Shown one piece after another: positions 11,891 through 23,158 of a DNA stretch of 64,000 bases. Position numbers and translations under genes: made by a program. Numbering within the stretch: position 1 is the first letter of the stretch; each line of letters opens with the position of its first letter. The stretch is from the NCBI GenBank assembly GCA_928212115.1, contig CAKMRJ010003334.1:36206437-36270436 (forward strand). The letters are read 5' to 3'. The notes under the pieces were generated by a model, which searched no databases, was not told the origin of the DNA, and was given only the letters and a program-made list of their open reading frames with translations. The stretch comes from Lactuca virosa. Taxonomy: Eukaryota; Streptophyta; Magnoliopsida; Asterales; Asteraceae.

Positions 11891-13228
11891 TAGGGTGTTT
11901 TCTATTATACCGATGCATTGGTTAACTGTTCAAAGCTGAAGCAAATCGAAATCTGGTCTCTGCTTGATGAACTCGACGAGTCCATAATGGGACTCGACGA
12001 ATTGGGGCAACTCGACGAGTCCATTGCCTGACTCAACGAGTTGGCTCGTCTGTTGGCAGATTTTTCGGGATTTTGACCAAATTTGGATTAGGATCATTAC
12101 CATAAACTATTTTGACTGATAAAATTTGCTTTTTCAGATAAGGTAATGATTATCCTCATCCAATTGAAAGATAATTGTCAATTTTAAGATAATTACTTGA
12201 CTATATGATAAATTAATTATTTGTAGAATTTGATTTGAATTATCTTGTCATATGATATTAGATTAAGTGATAAAGTAAATTATAAGAAAGTTTCAAAATT
12301 TTCCCTCAAGTTTTGCAATTTAAAATTTGATTAAAAAGTTTTGATTTTGAAATATTTAAATTCTAAACCCTAGAGTTTTAAAAGTTTAAAATTCAACCCT
12401 TATACTGTTATAATATTAATAACTTAATACTTATATATATATATATATATATACATACATATAAGACGATTCAGTCTTACCGTTAGTAGGCCTCATTCAC
12501 GAAGTTGGTCTATATGGAGGGTATAAGGAAATTATCTATAAAATGGCGATTGAATGGGTGTCCACTTTCATCCACCGCTTCCTTGACTAGTGGAGGGTTT
12601 TTAGCTGAACGGGTAGGATATGACATTAGTTCTCATTAATAAGTATAATGATAATTATAAAAGTAACTAAATGTTTATCATAAATTCCCAATCTTAGTTA
12701 CTTTAGGAAAAATGGGAAAATGGTGCTATTCCATGAAATTGCACTTTGCACCTTGCCAAGTCGTTAGTGGAGCGTGTGTGGCTAACCGACACACTAATTT
12801 GGACTAACAAGGGTGGCGAAGGGTAGGTCGAGAATTATCATAGATCAATGGAGCGTGTGTGGCTAACCGGCATGTTGATTAGATGATAAATGACATCGAG
12901 AGTACCACGCACGTTTGCATGGTTATTCATACCTTGTTTGTGATCCTCGGTATCCCAGTCACAAACTTGAAGGGCATAATCGAGATTTAAACATGCCATT
13001 GAAAATTTCAATGAATCTCAAAGAACTAGGAATTTCATAAAACTTAATTTTGTTTTTGGTGGTGAAATTGGTAAATCGTCATTTACCTCCCTTGAAATAA
13101 TTTGCAATTGAATTACGACATCCCTTTTCTGAATTGTGAATTATTGTGTTTGGGTCCTAACCTTAATATTTCATTTGGGTGTTATATTAAGGAATTTCTA
13201 TCTAATAAAACTTGTTCTTCTTTTTCAG
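11891..13228 (+). other. untranslated leader of copia element
   Basis: No ORF of note. Four ACTCGACGAGT-type palindromes occur at 11968-12047, and a short TA microsatellite at about 12432-12453. Two copies of a TGGAGCGTGTGTGGCTAACCG phrase lie near 12767 and 12850. Confidence 0.7.
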
Positions 13229-14120
13229 ATGTCTACTTCAAACAACGCTTCAAACTCAAATGCTTCTGGCTCTTTATCCCTCATGAACTTGTGTGGGAGG
13301 GTCATTTTCGATGGGTCGAATTTCAAAGACTGGATTCGAAACATTCGCATGGCCATTCGATACGAGGAAAAAGGAATATGTCCTCGACAAATAGCTAAAG
13401 GAGATTAATGTAGAAATTGATATTGCTGAGGAACCGGCTAAGTATAGGGCTCATGAGAAGGACGCGACAAAGGTGTCATGCATCATGCTAGCCACTATGA
13501 CTTCTGAGCTTCAGAAGTCCTACGAGGACTTCTGGCCTTACGAGATGCACCAAGACTTGATGGAAAGGTACCATCAAAGTGCTCGACAAGAAAGGTACGA
13601 GTTCATTGCCTCCATGATAACAACAAAAATAAAGGATGGAGAGTCCATCACGGCCCACTTGCAAAAGATGCAAAGATATGTGGACCGCTTGCTAAAGTTA
13701 AATGTCAATTTCGACGAAGAGTTGGCTATTGACATTATCTTACACTCTTTGTCTCCTTGTTATGATCAGTTCAACATGACTTATCATATGAACAAGGAGG
13801 AAGTCACTCTAAGCAAGCTTCAAGGCCTACTGAGAACTGCATATAAAGTAGTTTAAAAGGAAAATCTGTTATACCCACTCCTACTGCTGCTGCCCCGGTC
13901 CTGGCAATTGGACATGGGAAAGGGAAGAAAAGGAAAGCTCCTTCAAAGAATCACAAGGGAAATCTCATGATGAATCCTCTTATAATGGGTCCAAAGGTGG
14001 TTCTGCTACTCCCTCATCTAATCCAAAGGAAGCAGAGTGTTTCCATTGTCATGAAAAAGGGCATTGCAAACGAAGCTGCCCCAAATACTTACATGACGTT
14101 GAAGATGGGAAGATAAAGCC
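13229..14120 (+). pseudogene. gag: copia gag (frameshifted)
   Basis: This would encode the capsid/nucleocapsid protein that packages element RNA into virus-like particles. The likely start is ATG 13229, giving MSTSNNASNSNAS, followed by a capsid N-terminus with FDGSNFKDWIRN. The frame breaks near 13390 and continues in another frame (13473-13856) with the UBN2-like capsid stretch ending LQGLLRTAYKVV. A stop at about 13854 and a further frame change separate it from the zinc knuckle (CFHCHEKGHCKRSC, 14038-14079). That knuckle is CCHC-type and should bind RNA. At least three breaks mean no full-length gag is made. Confidence 0.85.
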
Positions 14121-17100
14121 CACCTTTGCAGGTATTTACACTATTCAATCTAAAAACTCATCGCATGTTAGTTCTTGGGTCCTTGATACAGGATGTGCTT
14201 TTCACATTTGTTCTGATTTGCAGGGTCTAAGAAGAAGTAGGGATGTGGACCATGGGAAGATGAACCTGATCATGGGAAATAGGAAATCGTCGCCTGTCAC
14301 CAAGATTGGAGTTTATTCTTTAGTGCTTGGTAGTGGGTTAGGGTTAGAATTGAATAATTGTTGCTACTCATCAGAGATGACGAGGGATATTATTTCCTTT
14401 CATGGTTTGTACAGACAAGTTTTAGATTTTCGTTTAATAATGAAATTGGTTCTATAAATGCTTTTTATAATGGTACTCTTTATTTTGAAGCATTTCCTTG
14501 TAATGGAGTGTATGAATCTGTGATGGTTGTTGATAACTTAGGAAATGATGTGTTGCATATTGATTCGTCTAATGGTTTAGACAAAGCATGCTTGTGGCAT
14601 TTTCGTCTTGGACATGTCAACAAGAAGCGCATAGCCCAACTCCAAAAGGATGGAGTGTTGGAGTCTTTTAACCTTAGGTCAGATAACACGTGCGAGTCTT
14701 GTTTGCTTGGAAAGATGACCAAGTCACCCTTCACTAGTTCTTGTGAAAGGGGTGAGGGTTTGTTGGATCTCATACATACAGACGTGTGTGGACCCTTCAG
14801 ATCCACCACAAGGGATGCGAATCGCTTCTACGTGAATTTTAGTGGTGATTATAGCAAATATGGGTATATCTACTTAATCAAGCATAAGTCAACAAGTTTT
14901 GAAAAGTTCAAAGAGTTTAAGAAAGAAGTGGAGAATCAATTGGGCAAGAAAATAAAGATGCTCAGATCTGATAGAGGTGGTGAGTATCTTAGTATCGAGT
15001 TCCACGATTATCTCAAGGAATGTGGAATTATTTCACAATTGACGCCACCTAGGACACCACAACTTAATGGTGTAGCTGAGAGGCGCAGTCGAACCTTGTT
15101 GGACATGGTTCGTTCCATGATGAGTCGTGCTTTGTTACCTATCTCATTCTGGGGGTATGCCTTAGAGACTGCCGCCAATATCCTTAATCTAGTCCCAACT
15201 AAGAAGGTTTCCAAAACACCTCACGAGATGTGGACAGGGAAGGTTTCCTCGTTAGCACACATCAAGGTTTGGGGTTACGAGGCTTTCGTAAGACGAGAGA
15301 CTCACGACAAGCTCGAACCTCGTACTGAGCGTTGTATTTTCATCGGCTACCCAGATATATCCTTTGGATATTTGTTCTATAGGCCTAGTGAGAGCGTGGT
15401 CTTCGTAGCACGAAGGAGTGTCTTTCGTGAAAGTGAAATAATATGCCAAGAGGATAGTTGGAGGCAAATTGACACTGAAGAGCTTCAAGAGTCAAGTGAT
15501 GAAGGAACCTCTAACACTAGCACTCAACCTGAGGATGAGACTCCTGTTGAACCAGTTAACGAGTCGTTACCTCTGAGATGTTCTAGTAGAGTTAGTGTTC
15601 CACCTGCATTTTATGGTTTTCATATAACAAGTGAAGTTGATACATTTATAAGTGATAGTACACTGTTAAATTTGGATGAACCTAACAGCTACAAGGAAGC
15701 CTTGGTGGGCCAAGAGTCTGCGAAGTGGAAAGAGGCAATGGACAACAAGATTCAATCCATGTATGGCAATCAAGTTTGGAACTTGGTTGACAATGTACCA
15801 GGTCGTAAGATGGTCGGGTGCAAATGGATCTTAAAGAAGAAGACCGACATGGATGGGAAAGTACACACATACAAGGAGCGATTGGTTGCGAAGGGATTTA
15901 CTCAAACTCCTGGAGTTGACTATGACGAGACCTTCTCACTAGTAGTGAAGATCAAGTCTATAAGGGTTATGCTAGTCATATCTGCGTTTCATGATTATGA
16001 AATATGGCAGATGGATGTCAAAACCGTTTTCCTTAATGGGAAGTTGGCTGAAGATGTTTACATGAGTCAGCCAGAGGGTTTTGTAGATGCAAAGCACCCT
16101 AATAGAGTGTGTAAGCTTGAGAAATCCATTTATGGATTAAAGCAAGCATCTCGCAGATGGAAACGATGTTCCAACCTTGCAGGAGGTTAAATCCTGGCTT
16201 GGGAAATGTTTCGCTATGAAGGACCTTGGGGAAGTTACTTACATTCTTGGGATAAGGATATTGAGAAATAGGAGTAAAAGACTAATAGGACTTAGCCAAA
16301 GTACCTACTTGGACAAGGTGTTGAAACGTTTCAACATGGAGAATTCCAAGAAAGGAGAACTACCTATCTAGAGCAATAACAAACTGAGTAAGACTCAGAG
16401 TCCAAGTACCGATGCCGAAATAGCAGAAATGAGTCGAGTTCCATATTCTTCCGCCGTTGGCTCGATCATGTATTCTATGACATGTACTCGCCCTGATGTG
16501 GCCTTTGCTTTGAGCATGGTTAGTCTATATCAAGGGAATCCTGGTAGATCTCACTAGATAACAGTAAAGAACATTCTTAAGTACATACGAAGGACTAAGG
16601 AATGGGTCCTTACCCTCGGTGGGAGTGATAACTTGAGAGTGACAGGGTATAGTGACGCCAACTTTCAGGCCGACAGAGATAATTTCCGCTCTCAGTCGGG
16701 CTGGGTATTTACCCTGAATGGAGGAGCAGTAACATGGAAAAGTTCCAAGCATGAGACTGTAGCTGATTCAACATGTGAATCAGAATACATAGCAGCAAGC
16801 GAAGCGTCGAAGGAGGCAAAATGGATAAAGAACTTCATTGGAGACCTTGGAGTTGTACCAGCTATAAAGGAGCCTATGGAGATTTTCTGTGATAACGAGG
16901 GTGCGGTCGTCTTAACCAAGGAACTGAGGGATCATGGCAGATCCAGGCACATCGACAGAAAATATCATTTCATAAGACATCGAGTAGAAGAGGGACTCCT
17001 CGTAGTAAAGAGGGTATCGTCAGAGGATAACCCACCAAATCCCCTTACGAAGGGACTGAGTAGGGTTAAGCATTTGCAGCATGCTAGGAGCATTGACCTA

Positions 17101-17127
17101 AGGGATGATATTAGTTTTAGTGATTAG
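14080..17127 (+). pseudogene. pol: copia pol: protease, integrase, RT, RNase H (broken)
   Basis: The protease active site DTG is at 14185-14193 (VLDTGCAFHIC). The frame shifts near 14400 into a 610-codon frame (14358-16190). That frame has the integrase zinc site H81, H86, C112, C115, then the catalytic triad D142, D205, E241 with the expected D35E spacing, then RT from about residue 488 with catalytic Asp in MDVKTVFLNG (D553). RT stops after SIYGLKQAS. Roughly 150 bp including the YVDD catalytic segment is missing at about 16156, and the next frame (16177-16371) resumes at QEVKSWLGK. An in-frame stop occurs at 16369, and another at about 16556. RNase H is at 16633-17127 with YSDANF, ESEYIA and FCDNEGA. 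RT catalysis is lost, so this copy could move only with help from another element. Confidence 0.93.
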
Positions 17128-17990
17128 ATAGACAGTTAGAAACTTGTAATAAATAAATGTAATTGAAATTTGATGATTAAATAATAAGAGTTTTATTTAT
17201 AAGTAAAGTTTACTGTCTTTGATTAATTGTTTGTTTTGTGTTTCATTTTTGCATGTTTTGACTTCTAGAATAATATGATTCTTCAAACCATCCATAGTCA
17301 ATCATACTTTGGAAGTAATCTATGAGGTTAGACTGTCATGAATTGCCTTGTAGATTGTCTAAGGTGTTTAGACATAGAAAAGGTTTGTTGCAACATTCAT
17401 GAGTGATATTGAAATAAGGATTTGAGTATTTGATTAAACCCACGCTCACATGAATCTTTTAATGGAATTTATCACGAGTGATTGTGAGACGATAATATCG
17501 TATAGTCTTCAAACCAAGATATATGAGTTGTTAATTATGATTTGGTTGTGCATTGATAGTACGAAACCGCATCAGTAACTTGATGTTATAAAACGTATTG
17601 TTGTGTATAATTTAACAAGTAATTAGTACAAGCATATAAGTCGAAGTTTATCTGTTCCTTTTATCCTAAGAGGATTAAAAGCGATATCTTGGGCCCCTCG
17701 ATGATTTTTTTTTTGACTTATGTGTCGGGCCCGGTCAGGACTCAATTGATGTGTTCAATTAAGTTCTATGTCAAACAAATCAGAAATCTGGAAACAAACA
17801 GTTGGACAAATGAGTACGACTTTATTCCGTGTCTTTGTCCACACGATATCTTGAAGAACAGAGGATTATATGATCCCTTATCTAAAGGACACGTCAGAGT
17901 TCGACAACGGCTTTTGAGAGCTACGATTGCTAATCGGATTTTGAAGTTGCATTGGCAGTTATAGTTATTAGACTTATCCAAGTGGGAGAC
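17128..17990 (+). other. 3' untranslated region and polypurine tract of copia element
   Basis: A non-coding tail follows pol. The purine tract AAGTGGGAGAC ends at 17990, directly before the LTR. A diverged copy of the same tail is in the relic at 51333-51860 plus 54174-54522, so the 91-codon ORF at 17689-17964 is probably chance. Confidence 0.8.
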
Positions 17991-18785
17991 TGTTGGATTA
18001 GGTGTCTAAACCCATAACTATAATTGGTATGTACTTGACCCGATAGTAGCATGGTCCTTTTGGGTTGCCTTCACCATAACAATTTGATAGGATGGATATT
18101 TGAGAATGAGGTTATTTGTGATTTATTAATATATTATAAGAATAATATATTAATTGAGAAATCATATTATTTAATTGGTATTGATCAGGAATTAATTTGG
18201 AATTAATTTGGTGATCAAAAGAGACTGATTAAATTAACGATGACCGATTATGTAAATCAGTAATACTTATAGTTTGGGGCTAATGATCCATATTGATTAG
18301 GGATGGAAGAAATCTATGTGAAGGTCCATGAAGATTTTGTCCAAAAGGTCTATCATATGAGTTATTGGATTGCTTAAGGCCTAAGCATGTGAATTAGGGT
18401 TTCCTAGTTAAAACCCTAAGGATCATACACTATAAATAGAACCCCTAGCACTCCCAAAATCGGCCAATGCTTCAAAGAAGAAACCCTAACGGATTTTTGG
18501 TGCCTCCTAGCCTCTCTCTCATAATCCTTCATTGTTCTTGGTGTTTGTGACTTATTAGAGGTATCACATTTGAGGTACTAAAGCTCTTAAGAGGTCAAGA
18601 TCTACAAGCTACAACAAAGAGGTATTCATCTAACTTGTTTTATGTTGTAAATCTCAAAATTGTATGCTAGTTAGGGTTAATGCTTTGGATAATTAAAATT
18701 GCATGTATAACTTGAGAAAACCTAGATCCAAAGCATTAGGGTTGTATGTGCACCATAGAATTGTTATAGTGCTCAAAAACCATCA
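17991..18785 (+). repeat. 3' LTR of copia element
   Basis: Starts TGTTGGATTAGG and ends CAAAAACCATCA, followed by TSD AGACC at 18786-18790. Confidence 0.95.
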
Positions 18786-18931
18786 AGACCCCTGTCAATG
18801 GAAACACGTACAATAGTTTTATTTTTACTAACTTAATTTTCGATTATTGGTTTTGAATTTGGGTTTCTATTTTTTCAGGATGGTTGAAGGAAGGCTTTGG
18901 CAGGCATTCAGCCAAGGTCAGTTGAAGGTTT

Positions 18932-19072
18932 CAAGATGCAAAACTTTTTGGTGATGAAGGTGGATTTGCTCCTAATAGTCAAGAAGACAAGGAGGGACTT
19001 GGGTTGCCTAAAACAACCATTGGTCAAGTTGGAAAACTTTTAATTAGGATAGATGTTTCTACATCTAAGTGT
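18932..19072 (+). pseudogene. enolase-like gene fragment
   Basis: One frame reads [20 protein letters not shown] followed by EGLGLPKTTIGQVGKLLIR and IDVSTS. This follows plant cytosolic enolase around the GDEGGFAPN segment, where the family normally has [20 protein letters not shown]. Enolase converts 2-phosphoglycerate to phosphoenolpyruvate. Here only about 45 residues remain and the frame ends at TAA 19085-19090. A pyrimidine-rich run ending CAG at about 18879 resembles a 3' splice site upstream, which would favour a decayed genomic copy rather than a processed one. The copia element (11089-18785) lies about 150 bp upstream, inserted in the same flank. No other enolase exon was recognised. 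It could also be a TE-captured fragment. Confidence 0.75.
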
Positions 19073-19090
19073 GGTCAGATTTGTAAATAA

Positions 19091-20150
19091 CAATAAGTAT
19101 ATATGTCTTTTAAATATACAAGGATTTGGGTTTCCTGAGTTTGAAATCCTCATCCGTGCATAAATTTTATTTAGTAAAAGTAATAAAAGGCTATGAAATA
19201 CCCTCCAACCCCCGCAAACTATAGTTATAGATGAAGCAAATGCGAGAGTGAAAAAAAAAGAGAGAAGATGAAGTACAGGTTAACTTCAGATAACAACCTG
19301 ACGAGTTTTGATTGCCAATTGCCAACACGGGAGGTTATCATTTGTGGTTAAATGACATCTTATGTTGCAATTACTTGGGTAGTGTTTTGTTGCATGATAG
19401 AATCAGAGGAAGGAATAGAATGATTCATTTCATTGGAATGAAAAAGAAATTGTTTGTTTTCCTTTAATATTGTTATATTTTTAACAGTTAAATGTACCGT
19501 TGTGTGTTTCACACCTATTTGAAACAATCATATTTAAATTTTGTCGAAAAGTCCTCACCCAAAAAAAATACATAATTGTGGGGTCACTCATCTAGTTTTA
19601 TAATAAAAATGGTGTATGTTAAATGGTCTTAGTTGTAAATATACATCATTTTAGAATAAAAATGGTGTATGCTAATCAGTCTTAGTAACACAACGTACAT
19701 ATGTACATAATTATTCAAATATTCCATCACATGAAATTTGATTGTATCTCCTTGAAGAGGTATTAAACTTATATTGTAGTAAAATAAATTTTCCACTAGT
19801 TAATGAGGTGGCAAAAATCGATAAAAAAAAAAATTAAATGCGCTAACACGAAAGGAACTTAAAACAAAATAAATGAGTTTGGGTAAGAGATTTCAACATT
19901 TTTAACTAAATAGGTTGTTAATAGAACATGGAACGAAAAAATTAAACGGATAATATTAGTGTTGAGAATTTTCAACTAAAAAGGATCTATTTATTTATAT
20001 GTAAGTTTTTTTAAATATTATTTAGATAAACTTTTAATTCTTTAGATAAACAGGAAAAGCCTAAAACCAACACCATATAGAAAAAAAAACACTATAGATT
20101 GAATATTTTGTAGTTATCTTTTGCCTTTTTATATTTACATAGTTATTTTA
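19091..20150. other. AT-rich gene-free stretch
   Basis: No coding or RNA feature seen. From about 19600 the sequence is a diverged counterpart of 42230 onward (shared phrases include GGTCTTAGTAACACAA). Confidence 0.6.
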
Positions 20151-20240
20151 GATGACAATAGTAACATGCGAACATATTTAACAAGTTAAATTGTCAAATG
20201 TATACAAAAAAAGAAAGTTGCCTAATTGTGAAAAATCATT
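20151..20240. mobile_element. half copy of a foldback MITE
   Basis: GATGACAATAGTAACATGCG and the following AACAAGTTAAAT, TCAAATGTATA phrases match the right arm of the complete foldback element at 20936-21118. Confidence 0.6.
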
Positions 20241-20935
20241 TTACAAATTTCTTAAAACCTTTTATAATTTTTTAAGACATTTATATGATACTTTTTTTCT
20301 TATAGGTCTTTTTAATATAATGTTTTAAACTTTGTTTTAAACTTTTTTTAAACTTTCATATAATTTTCATACAAGTGCTTTTAAACCAAATATTTTCTAA
20401 ATGTTTTAAATTTTTCTTACAAGTTTTTAATTTCTTTTTTACATTATCATACAATTTTTTTTTATAACTTTCATACAATTATTTCTAAACTTTCTTTAAA
20501 TACTAGTTTAGAATGTAGTATTAAAAAAATTAAAAAAGTTTATAAACTTCTAATTAAAAAGTATAAATAAAATTTATGATAATTTTAAAATATTTACATT
20601 ATATAGATTTTTTTGTTTTTTTATTTGATATGTAATATTTTTTTTTTGAAAGACCCTCCATGTTTTTTAAAAAACAAAAGAAAATTATAATAGGCTATAT
20701 AAAATATTTCACAAAAAAACCATATTTATTAATTAAAAAGTAAAGTTTAAAATTGATTAATATTTAATTAATATTTATGGTAATAATTTTTTGCTAAAAA
20801 ATAAATCAGTAGAAAATTGATTTGTCAGATTAAAATACTATAAATAGGATAAATAATCAATCATTATGATAAATACGAAAAATAAAATCGCTATTAAAAA
20901 TGATGAAAATAACTTATCAAAGTACTTAACTTTTG
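20241..20935. other. AT-rich gene-free stretch
   Basis: Runs of TTTTAAA and TTTATA-type low complexity with no supported feature. Confidence 0.6.
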
Positions 20936-21118
20936 GTTTTGATCACAGTTAGACAATTTTTTTTTGTACAAATTTAAACATTTAACTTGTTGAATGTGTT
21001 CACATGTTACCATTGTTACATGCGATAGTCGATGACAATAGTAATATGTAAACAAATTTAACAAGTTAAATGGTCAAATGTATATAAGAAAAAAAAATTG
21101 TCTAAATGTGAACAAAAC
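20936..21118. mobile_element. foldback MITE
   Basis: The two arms are inverted copies: left GTTTTGATCACAGTTAGACAA with ATTTAACTTGTT, right AACAAGTTAAAT with TTGTCTAAATGTGAACAAAAC. They meet near 21030, so the whole element folds into a hairpin. No TSD could be fixed. Confidence 0.7.
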
Positions 21119-21460
21119 ATGTGAATAAAACGACAAAATGATTACATTTTTAAATCATTTTCCCTTTAAAAAACATGATTGAATCATTTTGTAAATCCAT
21201 ATTTTAATAAATAAATAGTTTTAATCTAATTTTTTTTCAAGTGTCACTCTAATACAACTTCTTATTAATATTATGTCATGTGTCATGTAGATATATTAGA
21301 CAACTCATTTCAAAATTCAAATTAACATTTTCTAATTATATGTTAAATTTGAAGTTATAATAACTTTAAAAATTTGATATATCTTTTAATTAATAATTTA
21401 TTTAAAATAATTGATTAATAACTATAAACTTTTATTATGAAAATTTAATTAATTTTATAA

Positions 21461-21488
21461 CTCATGGTTCACACGGGTTATAAACTAG
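21461..21488 (+). mobile_element. Helitron-like 3' terminus
   Basis: ACTCATGGTTCACACGGGTT can form an imperfect hairpin and is followed by ATAAACTAG and a T. Plant Helitrons end with a short hairpin and then CTRR, inserted before T. The 5' TC end was not located. Confidence 0.4.
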
Positions 21489-21604
21489 TTTGTAATATGA
21501 AAACGGTCAAGATATTTACTTTTCAAAAAATTTATTTAAGTTTATGAGTTAAAAAATTATTTAATAGGTAAATATGTCAAAAAAACGAGGTGATAGAGGA
21601 ACTA

Positions 21605-21607
<3 letters not shown>

Positions 21608-21701
<94 letters not shown>

Positions 21702-21711
21702 ATATATATAA
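21608..21711. repeat. TA dinucleotide microsatellite
   Basis: About 100 bp of TA repeats with two interruptions. Other TA tracts of 50-60 bp are at 26356-26415, 29238-29291, 32619-32679, 39814-39865 and 41741-41798. Confidence 0.95.
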
Positions 21712-22109
21712 TGTGTCTACGAAAAGCTTGTGGAGATCACATTCGTAGCAAGTGAAGTCTGCAAAAGAATCCAAATTGGATACGGATAGAATGAGCAGAT
21801 TTAGGTTTCTATAAAGGAGGGTTGGAGACGTGGGTACCCCGTACCCCATATCAGATATCATCGACATTACAGGTAGGAGCAAAATCAAACTCTACAACAA
21901 AATTACGTGAAAAAACCTTAATTTGCTTTAAAGTTTTAACTTTATGAAAATATTTGATACAAACAAAAATAGTAAATAAATGGTGATAGTGGATGACAGT
22001 TGCATTTGACTACTTTTTCAATATTTACGCTAGGAGAGAGAAAACGCATAGTGCCATCAATCATCTCTCCCGAATATCTTGATGAGGATGACTATGTTGG
22101 TGATTGGCG

Positions 22110-22319
22110 ATGGCAACTCAAAAAGACGAGTCGGTGAGGGCCGAACACGACGATGGCTATTGCCGGAAAAGGCAACAGTGGGCAGTAACTTTGCTTCTTT
22201 TTCCACTTGTTATATTGTTTTGTCTTTTAATCTTCCACTCTTTTACACATATCTTTCTGCCATCAAAATCCCAATACTTGAAGAAAGTCAGCATGGAAAG
22301 GAGAAGAAGTCACCAATAG
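22110..22319 (+). CDS. possible small membrane protein or first-exon fragment
   Basis: From ATG 22110 the frame reads MATQKDESVRAEHDDGYCRK and then a hydrophobic stretch (WAVTLLLFPLVILFCLLIF) followed by a short polar tail, 69 residues in all. The pattern is a cytosolic N-terminus plus one signal anchor, as in type II Golgi proteins, but nothing downstream identifies a family. It could be the first exon of a decayed gene or chance. It lies about 300 bp from the RING-H2 stop codon, on the opposite strand and in convergent orientation with it. An overlapping 106-codon frame (22079-22399) shows no domain. Confidence 0.25.
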   Translation: MATQKDESVRAEHDDGYCRKRQQWAVTLLLFPLVILFCLLIFHSFTHIFLPSKSQYLKKVSMERRRSHQ

Positions 22320-22390
22320 AAAGGATGGCAAGTGGGAGGTGGCCGGTGGGAGGAAGTCTTCCCCCCCCTCAACGGCCGCCGGTGGTGTTT

Positions 22391-22396
22391 TTTTAT
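22391..22396 (-). promoter_or_regulatory. possible polyadenylation signal for the RING-H2 gene
   Basis: The plus strand has TTTATT, so the minus strand reads AATAAA, about 220 bp past the stop codon. This placement is plausible for a plant 3' UTR but unproven. Confidence 0.3.
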
Positions 22397-22616
22397 TAAG
22401 AAAGCAGGCTCCTGTATTTAGTATATCGACTAATATTCTGTAAGTTAACTTTTCAATGAGAATTATTTAGTAAAAAACAGCCAACAATCTCAAATGTTAA
22501 ATGTAATTATAATTATGCTAAACCATGCAATCAAGATAAACACAAGCTTTACAAAAATGTAGAAGAACGACAAGGGACTGATTCGGAGTCTTTATCTTCT
22601 TCTACACAACCTACGG

Positions 22617-22997
22617 TCAAAAGGTTTTACAAGCCGTCGGCGAAATGCCGTAGAAGATCGGAGAACGGCAGAACGGGCAAGAAAGCTGTTTCCGTTGAAG
22701 TAATTGACCGACGCAGTCGGAGTGGAAGACGTGTCGACACCTGCTGAGCTGACAAACAACGTCATCGAGATGGTAATCAGCAGAGCATATGAAGCACATC
22801 TCTTCTACGGATCTCTGTCGCCTTTCCAACAGATCTTCGAACCTGATAACCGGAAGATCGACGAGACTTGGGTATGGAGTAGAGTTTTCGCATCGAAACA
22901 AGTAGAAGAAAAAGTCCTTGATTAAACTGAGCAACTCGTGCTTGATACGGAAGACTGGGAAGAGAATACAGAGGTAGAAGATGAAGTTCATCAACAT
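22617..22997 (-). CDS. small RING-H2 finger protein (probable E3 ubiquitin ligase)
   Basis: An intact single-exon frame of 126 codons. The hydrophobic N-terminus (residues 3-16, NFIFYLCILFPVF) could be a membrane anchor. A linker with LPVIRFEDLLERR precedes the RING. Zinc ligands are C68, C71, C87, H89, H92, C95, C107 and C110, a clean C3H2C3 pattern with normal spacing. RING-H2 proteins bring E2 enzymes to substrates. Residue I70 fits the usual E2 contact, but the conserved Trp a few residues after C95 is replaced (L99), which may weaken E2 binding. Layout and size fit the RHA2/XERICO/BRH1-like group. Start ATG 22997 was chosen, though Met3 (22991) is also possible. A TATA-like site lies 70 bp upstream and a truncated relic is at 24776-24900. 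This is the only likely functional host gene in the window. Confidence 0.85.
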   Translation of the reverse strand: MLMNFIFYLCILFPVFRIKHELLSLIKDFFFYLFRCENSTPYPSLVDLPVIRFEDLLERRQRSVEEMCFICSADYHLDDVVCQLSRCRHVFHSDCVGQLLQRKQLSCPFCRSPIFYGISPTACKTF

Positions 22998-23065
22998 ATT
23001 TGATACGTCTTCTTTGGGTCTGTGATTTTCTTTGTCGTGTTGAAATTTGCGGACGAATCGATGGG

Positions 23066-23072
23066 TTTATAA
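23066..23072 (-). promoter_or_regulatory. TATA-like box of the RING-H2 gene
   Basis: The minus strand reads CCTTATAAACCC about 70 bp before ATG 22997. This allows a short 5' leader. The same motif context (TTTATAAG then GTGGG) is kept in the relic at 24850. Confidence 0.5.
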
Positions 23073-23158
23073 GGAAAAGTGGGCCCTTGCCGGCGTGTCG
23101 AGAGACATCCTTTCGTTTTCATTAGTTATCTAAAATTAAGAAATAGAAAATTAATTTT

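Larger units (their letters stand above)
11089..18785 (+). mobile_element. complete Ty1/copia element, Angela/Tork-like, TSD AGACC
   Basis: The 7.7-kb element has two LTRs of about 790 bp (11089-11876 and 17991-18785), a primer site, gag, protease, integrase, RT, RNase H and a polypurine tract. The 5-bp duplication AGACC is present at 11084-11088 and 18786-18790. The order protease-integrase-RT-RNase H is diagnostic of copia. Integrase and RT wording (for example RSDRGGEYLS and NGVAERR) is of the Angela/Tork type from memory. By eye the LTRs are roughly 95% identical, with one 12-bp indel, so the insertion is not very recent. The coding region is broken (see gag and pol entries), so the copy is not autonomous. 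Confidence 0.95.

Noticed and set aside
17689..17964. 91-codon ORF between copia pol and 3' LTR as an extra gene
   Set aside because: No domain, and the homologous tail at 54174-54522 does not keep the frame.
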